64,000 nucleotides of DNA from a candidate division SR1 bacterium Aalborg_AAW-1 (lineage in GTDB: Bacteria; Patescibacteriota; Gracilibacteria; Absconditabacterales; Absconditicoccaceae): the NCBI GenBank assembly GCA_001007975.1, contig CP011268.1, positions 248,001-312,000 on the forward strand, written 5' to 3'. The notes below the pieces were generated by a model. That model was given only the letters and a program-made list of their open reading frames with translations, had not been told where the DNA came from and searched no databases. The position numbers and the translations under genes were made by a program. Below, piece after piece: positions 58,987 to 64,000 of the stretch. Position 1 is the stretch's first letter; each line of letters starts with the position of its first letter.

Positions 58987-59409
58987 ATGGATATAAGCAT
59001 GGATTTGAACAAAGTATTACTGATCGGAAGAGCAACGGATACCTCAGAAACGAAGAGAATTGAAAGCAATGATTCAAGTGTAGTTAATTTCGTCATCGCT
59101 ACAAACAGAAAATTCAAAAACAAAGATGGAAATCTCCAAGAAGAAGCTGAATATCATAGATGTGTAGCCTATGGAAACAGTGCTGATGTCCTTGGTAAAT
59201 ATCTTCATAAGGGGAAAAGAATTTATATTGAAGGAAGACTAAGAACCAGAAAATGGACCGATAATGCTGGTCTAACAAAATATTCTACAGAAGTCATCGT
59301 AACCCACTTTATCTTCTTGGATTCAAAATCATCAGAAGATGAATGAGGGCATATTGAAGAAAACTATGATATCGATAGTAGTATTTTAGACGAAGAAGTA
59401 CCATTCTAG
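58987..59409 (+). CDS. ssb: Single-stranded DNA-binding protein
   Basis: 140 residues from the first ATG, or 136 from 58999 (MDLNKVLLIGRAT), which is closer to the family norm. It has an OB fold: NKVLLIGRATDTSE, VVNFVIATNRKF, EYHRCVAYGN, GKRIYIEGRLRTRKW, EVIVTHFIFLD. The acidic tail ends DEEVPF, the tip that recruits repair and replication proteins. A TGA glycine (DEGGH) occurs before the tail. It is followed after 28 bases by lepB. Confidence 0.95.
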
Positions 59410-59437
59410 AACCTTTAATTATTTACATGAAATTTGT

Positions 59438-60031
59438 ATGCCAACCAATAATCCTATAAAAATCCTTCTTCTCGAACTCTTTGACCTCCTTAGTTATGTG
59501 GTTTTTGTAGGGGGTATTGTCTTTTTTGTAAGATTTTTTCTCATCAACCCATTTAATGTTGTAGGATCGAGTATGTACCCGACAATTCATGATAAAGATT
59601 TCATACTTGTGGACAAGATATCACATAGATTTACTGAATATAAAAGAGGTGATATTATCGTCTTTGTTCCTCCAGGAAAAACTGACCCGTATGTAAAAAG
59701 AATTATCTGACTACCATGAGAGACAGTTACTGTTCGTGACAATGTAGTTCAAATCTGTAAAACCTGATCAGATGAATGTTTTGCGCTCGATGATAAGTTC
59801 CTACCAGCCGAAACCTACACAACAGCAAGCTGTGGGAAAGATACCTTTGAGGTAACAACAGGATATTTTGTAATGGGAGATAATAGGTCAGGTAGCACTG
59901 ATTCAAGATGTTGTTTTGGATTACAATGTTTTGAGCATACAAACTATCTTGTACCTAATGACTATATTATTGGTAAAGTAGTACTGAGACTCTATCCAGA
60001 CATGACAACATTCGCTAATCCATTTCAATAA
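59438..60031 (+). CDS. lepB: Signal peptidase I
   Basis: 197 residues. One membrane helix (about 18-36), then VVGSSMYPTI with the catalytic serine (about 45), VKRIIGLPGETV with the catalytic lysine (about 87), and GYFVMGDNRSGSTDSR. It removes signal peptides of exported proteins, such as those at 9-14, 18, 27 and 62 kb. Short for the family, as in many CPR forms. Confidence 0.94.
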
Positions 60032-60063
60032 TATCGATCTCTTTACTTATCTAGACATTCTCT

Positions 60064-60789
60064 ATGAAAGATATTTGGAAACTTATTGTTCTCTCACATC
60101 GAAGAAAGAAAAATATTTTTGGACTGATTGCAGCTCTTGTTGGAATTGCCTTATTGATTCCATTACTAAATTCTATCTCATTAGGACAAGGAGCCATTGT
60201 CAATCAATCCTTTCAACACCTCATTATTGAGATAGTAGGAATATTATTTATCCTCTATTTTTGATCAACACTACTAAAACAATTCCAAGAAAATAAAACA
60301 CTACAACTCCTACGATCTAAAAAGAAAGAACCTATACAATTTATTATAGGTGCGCGACTAGGAACATATACTGTCTATGGGTGATTTATAGTGATAGCAA
60401 TGATCACAAGTCTTCTATTCTATGGAGATATATCACTCATCATCAGTTATAGTAATTTGTTAATCTCAGGAGCCATTGCACTGAGTTTGATATTTTTCTT
60501 TTCTTCAATAACCAATTCATATGCAGCATTACTCTCTACACTGATTGTGTATCTCATAAGTTATTCTATAAATTTTATTATTTTTAGTACACCAGTAAAC
60601 TTCGAAGACAATATTTCTTTCAAAATACTCACCATTGTACAACACCTCTTCCCGAGATTTGATATTCTATATAGTTCTATGAGTATGTTTTCTACCTGGT
60701 TACGATCAGTAGGAGCAAATATACTCTACTTCATATGTATAACAAGCATCATGATATATATATTTTTATCTCGTTTTGCTAAGAGATAA
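60064..60789 (+). CDS. ABC-2-type permease-like membrane protein
   Basis: 241 residues with about six membrane helices. It starts MKDIWKLIVLSHRRKKNIFG and continues with helices such as LIAALVGIALLIPLL and ALSLIFFFSSITNSYAALL. The topology resembles ABC-2 transporter permeases. Its TAA overlaps the ATG of the next gene (TAATG), so the two are probably translationally coupled. A partner ATPase is not adjacent; the ABC protein at 33.3 kb could serve. Confidence 0.65.
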
Positions 60790-61346
60790 TGAGAATCTTT
60801 TCTTCATTTGACACAAGATATAAAAAAAAATTACTTTCTGACAAACAGTTGCAGTATTGATCAGATAAAGTACTTCTTGTAGAAAAATCTGGTCTCTTTC
60901 TCTTTGTAAAAGTCTACTTCCCTATTATTATTTCTCTTCTTGTCGGTCTTGTAACAGGGTTATCGATCGATTACTTTCTTGAGACACAGACTATACGATC
61001 GGTACTTACAGGCTCACTTATGGCACTGTTTATGCTCATACCATATAGAATTTTCAAACATTACATTGATTATCATATGGACTATTGTCTCATCACTCCT
61101 ACAGAAATCATTTTAGCTGAACAATCTGGAATTTTTAAAAGACAGATAAGAACATTAGATGCATCCAAAATCAAAAGTATTAGTGTACACAAAAAACATG
61201 TCCTTAAAAGTATATTTAACAATTGAGTTATTCTTTTCTTAAGTGATGGAGATGACAATAACTTATGAGAAATTAATATTGATTATATCTACAATCCAGA
61301 AGCACATAAAGAAAAAATCAATGCTATTATGAACGAGAGTATATAA
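60789..61346 (+). CDS. Membrane protein with bacterial PH-like domain (first)
   Basis: 185 residues. It starts MRIFSSFDTRYKKKLL, has two membrane helices (about 45-80), and a C-terminal stretch YCLITPTEIILAEQSGIFKR then QIRTLDASKIKSISVHKK, typical of bacterial PH (YdbS/bPH2) domains. The overlap TAATG couples it to the permease. Its near relative follows immediately. Confidence 0.7.
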
Positions 61347-61369
61347 GCTTTTTACTCGGATACATCGTT

Positions 61370-61936
61370 ATGAAAATTTTTTCATCATTTGATACCCAAC
61401 TCAAAAGTAAATATATTCATGATCTATCAGAAACTTATGGACAAGAAAATATTGTGACTATAACCAGAAGTAATTTCTATTTTCTCAAAAAAGTTGCTAT
61501 ACACATAGTATTTTGATTAATGAGTTATGTTATATCATTATGATGAATGATAGCAATGGTATGAATACAAGCTACTCTAAGCTATGGTATATGGATTGCA
61601 CTACCATTTAGTATCATATTTTTTCTTATAGCAGCTGAAAATTATATTGATTATAGTATGAATTATGCTATATTCACACCTCATGAAGCAATTCTCGTAG
61701 AACAAATTGGATTCTTCAAAAGAAATATAAGATCTTTAGATGTTAAACATATCAAAAGCATTACTATTCTTAAATCTAATCGAATATTTAGCTTATTTGA
61801 TGACGGATTACTTTCCATACTCAATGAATGAAGTCATGCAAGTGATAATATGGGAGAGATTGTCTTCAAGTATGTTCATCGTCCAGAAGAAAAAAAAGCA
61901 GAAATACAACGTATTATTACTAGAGATAACCATTAA
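61370..61936 (+). CDS. Membrane protein with bacterial PH-like domain (second)
   Basis: 188 residues, a paralog of the previous protein: MKIFSSFDTQLKSKYI matches the first's opening, two membrane helices follow, and then YAIFTPHEAILVEQIGFFKR and NIRSLDVKHIKSITIL. The pair probably arose by duplication and may form a complex with the permease. It is 23 bases downstream. Confidence 0.7.
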
Positions 61937-61978
61937 CATCTATCATACTACCATTACTTTATCTTCTTTCTTATTCAC

Positions 61979-62308
61979 ATGCCGACTATTCCTTATGATA
62001 TGTATGAATCAGACCATGAACTTGTGCTTGTTGTACCTTTTGGTGGTGTCATCAAAGAAAGTATTAGTATCACTATACAATATGAAACCATTACTATTCG
62101 TGGCAAAAGAGTTCAACCAAAGCTCAGAAAAGGATTTCAGACATTACAACATCAATGTTATCGATGAGATGTAGAACTCCATATAGATCTCCCTCCACAT
62201 GCAAATTACAAACAGATGAATAGTAATCTGAGCAAAGAAAATATTCTCACTTTAATTATACCAAAAAATATCATTCCTGACAGTATTCCCGTTCATATAG
62301 AAGAATAA
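61979..62308 (+). CDS. Small heat-shock protein, Hsp20 family
   Basis: 109 residues: VLVVPFGGVIKESISITIQY, TITIRGKRVQ, and later DVELHIDLPPHA and NILTLIIPKNI match the alpha-crystallin domain (strand order and the IxI/V-type tail). An ATP-independent holdase. It follows the PH-like pair on the same strand by 42 bases. Confidence 0.8.
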
Positions 62309-62312
62309 AAAT

Positions 62313-63035
62313 TTACTTATTTCATTCAGCTCCTATGACCATAACCCAATATGGTCCTACCTTAGCAACTCCAATATCAACTGCTTTAGGAGCAACAATG
62401 TTATCATAATGTGTGGGACTGTCCATCCAATCTGCCAATACTTGTGATGGTAGTACTTGATTGTATGCTATATTCTCACCAAGAAAAGAATAGTAATATC
62501 CTGCATCATACGCTCTCTGTAATACTCTTGTACCGTCAGTACCTACATGTCAGATAATTTCTCTACTTCCATCACCATCTGCATCATAAGGGAAATGTTC
62601 AGATAAGTCTAGCGCATGACGATAGGCAGCTTGTGTAAGACGACTATTATAGTTCAAGGAATTAAGATCAGAAGCATTTCTTACTGCATTGATTGCATTG
62701 ATAACAGATCGTTGCTGTACAAGATCAGAAGTAGACATAGAAATAGTCGCACTATTTCTTTCTATAACCTTAGACCATATTCATTGATAGAGTAATTTTT
62801 CTGATTCATCTCCAAACTTGATCTTCTTAAGCAAAGAAAGTTCTAAACGCTTCCATATTCTTTTTTCTTGCTTAGGTTTCATACTCTGTAATGGTATTGT
62901 AGAAATCCTCTCATGAACATATGACTCTAATGAAGTATAAATAGTATCGATACGGCTTTCTATACTTTCTGCATAAGAAAACAATGGCATAAAGAATAGA
63001 GTAAGAAAACTCAATAACATATATTTATAATTCAT
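62313..63035 (-). CDS. Secreted CAP-domain (SCP/PR1-like) protein
   Basis: 240 residues. A signal peptide (about 1-22; ending FSYAE), a helical spacer, then a CAP domain: NAVRNASDLNSLNYNSRLTQ, AAYRHALDLSE, GENIAYNQ, WMDSPTHYDNIVAP and IGVAKVGPYWVMVIGAE. The GEN(I/L) and (W)-S-x-x-H elements are the usual family markers. CAP proteins are extracellular, often in wall or host contact. Convergent with the Hsp20 gene, stops 5 bases apart. Confidence 0.85.
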
Positions 63036-63142
63036 GATATCTAAGAATTAAAAAAGTAACATTATTTTTGCTTTTTATACACAAATCAGTATACTATAAC
63101 AAGAGTTAAATAAAATATTTATCATAAAATAATTATCGCTTC

Positions 63143-64000
63143 ATGAATTCATGATGAGCAAACACAACACAGTGATCTCTTGTATTTCTTCAGATCAAAC
63201 CACTGAGAGAAAATGAACGTTGAATCGATTATCGATTAACTTTTTTAAGAAATATTTCCCCATTATCAGGAACCGTACAGTTTTTCGTAAGTGGAAATAA
63301 TACTAATATACAGCTCTTTATAGCTTGCGATCGTAAAAACCTTGCATTTATTGAAAATATGTTTTATGCGTCATATCCTGATTCTGAACTCATCATTGTA
63401 AGCCAAGCACCAACAATAGCACATGAATATCTTTCTTTTACAAAACAAACAACTTTCAGAGATACTGATAGCTATGTACAGTGAGGAACCTATAAAAGTC
63501 CATTTCATGATCTGCTTTCTCTGTTCAATACGGTAGACGTAAAAAGCAAACTTACTCTTCATTTTACTCTACAATTTAAAAAAGAAAAATCATCATTAGA
63601 TAAAGCAATCGAAATAACCAAAAAAGTATTATTTTGAGGGAAGAAAAAAGAATCTGGAGAAGAAAAAAACACTGTTGTTATAGAAAGTATTGAAAAAATC
63701 AAACCAGAACTATGGTGAAGAATAGGGATAGCAATATCGAGTTCTGACCTCGTTATGAAAAATGCTATTAGAGATCAATTTTCTCTTTCACTAAAGTCAT
63801 TTATGACGGATGGGAAAGCAATATTTAAGACAACACCTACACCATTCATCCCACTTCTTCGTAGTCAGATCACAAATTTTTTTCATATTCCTACGATGCA
63901 ACACTTTACGAAAGCACTTGATTATGCTGTGTATCGTAAACTCCCCTATCCGTACCCACTTCCCACTGAAGCAAACACATCTAAAGATGAATTTACTCTT
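63143..64000 (+). CDS. Type IV secretion ATPase-like protein, N-terminal part
   Basis: 286 codons visible, running off the right edge. The start ATG gives MNSGGANTTQGSLVFLQIKP, followed by LRENERGIDYRLTFLRNISP and a strand-rich region with RDQFSLSLKSFMTDG and QITNFFHIPTMQHF near the end, which resembles the N-terminal part of CPR proteins annotated as VirB4/TraC or type IV DNA-transfer ATPases (LQIKPPKENE- and HIPN-like). The ATPase core would lie beyond the window. ATGs in other frames at 63153 and 63156 fail at TAA. Moderate confidence. Confidence 0.5.

Noticed and set aside
1-64000. Dozens of short broken reading frames suggesting a region full of pseudogenes
   Set aside because: The breaks are TGA codons at conserved glycines. 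Reading UGA as Gly joins them into full-length genes ending in TAA or TAG.

Overview
The window is low-GC bacterial DNA that only makes sense if UGA is read as glycine (translation table 25). TGA codons fall inside almost every gene at glycines fixed in well-known families: GCPSPK of a tRNA-dihydrouridine synthase, SGGH of TsaD, LSGGE and the Walker A region of UvrA, and AGEVVERP of MutL. Only TAA and TAG end genes. This code is known from Gracilibacteria (BD1-5) and Absconditabacteria (SR1) of the CPR/Patescibacteria; I cannot tell which of the two. All coordinates below were re-read with UGA = Gly, so most genes are much longer than a standard-code reading gives. No rRNA, CRISPR array, insertion sequence or prophage was seen.

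Layout. 1-6.7 kb (minus): a partial membrane protein, the glycan-strand terminator mltG, and a 1773-residue surface protein (LamG-like, Ig-like, two NHL propellers, InlB-type repeats, SLH C-terminus). 6.9-9.2 kb: dus and tsaD, convergent. 9.2-14 kb: three unknown secreted proteins behind a strong promoter. 14-18.2 kb: tgt, two small unknowns, a pilus-like secreted protein and mraY. 18.4-19.9 kb: VirB2/TrbC-like membrane proteins. 19.9-25.9 kb: uvrA and a 954-residue protein made of two fused Wzy/O-antigen-ligase-like halves. 26-30.4 kb: a membrane-anchored DsbA-like protein with a paralog lacking the thioredoxin domain, then a secreted thrombospondin-type-3/PKD-like protein. 30.5-32.5 kb (minus): two membrane proteins, rpsP, rpmG, tRNA-Met and tRNA-Ser. 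32.6-34 kb: an unknown and an ABC ATPase.

34.2-43.4 kb is the most unusual block: five large co-directional genes that I mostly cannot assign. They encode an 898-residue protein, a 648-residue coiled-coil protein, an unknown, one with a peptidoglycan-binding-like motif, and one membrane-anchored with a lytic-transglycosylase-like domain. Together they look like an envelope-associated machine.

43.4-64 kb: a dprA broken by an in-frame TAA, rny, an lgt-like gene, a baseplate-J-like membrane protein, a DedA protein, an unknown, a cold-shock gene, tRNA-His, a thioredoxin-fold protein, mutL, a large unknown with a degenerate Nudix-like domain, GIY-YIG and GNAT proteins, an ABC-F ATPase, tRNA-Leu, ssb, lepB, a permease with two PH-like membrane proteins, Hsp20, a CAP-domain protein, and the start of a type IV secretion ATPase-like gene running off the end.

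No clear Shine-Dalgarno sequence precedes the starts I examined, and two good promoters place transcription start at or next to the ATG, so leaderless or SD-independent initiation seems common. The gene mix (surface adhesin, pilin-like and secretion components, wall-lytic candidates, minimal wall synthesis) fits an attached, host- or prey-dependent lifestyle; that is inference.
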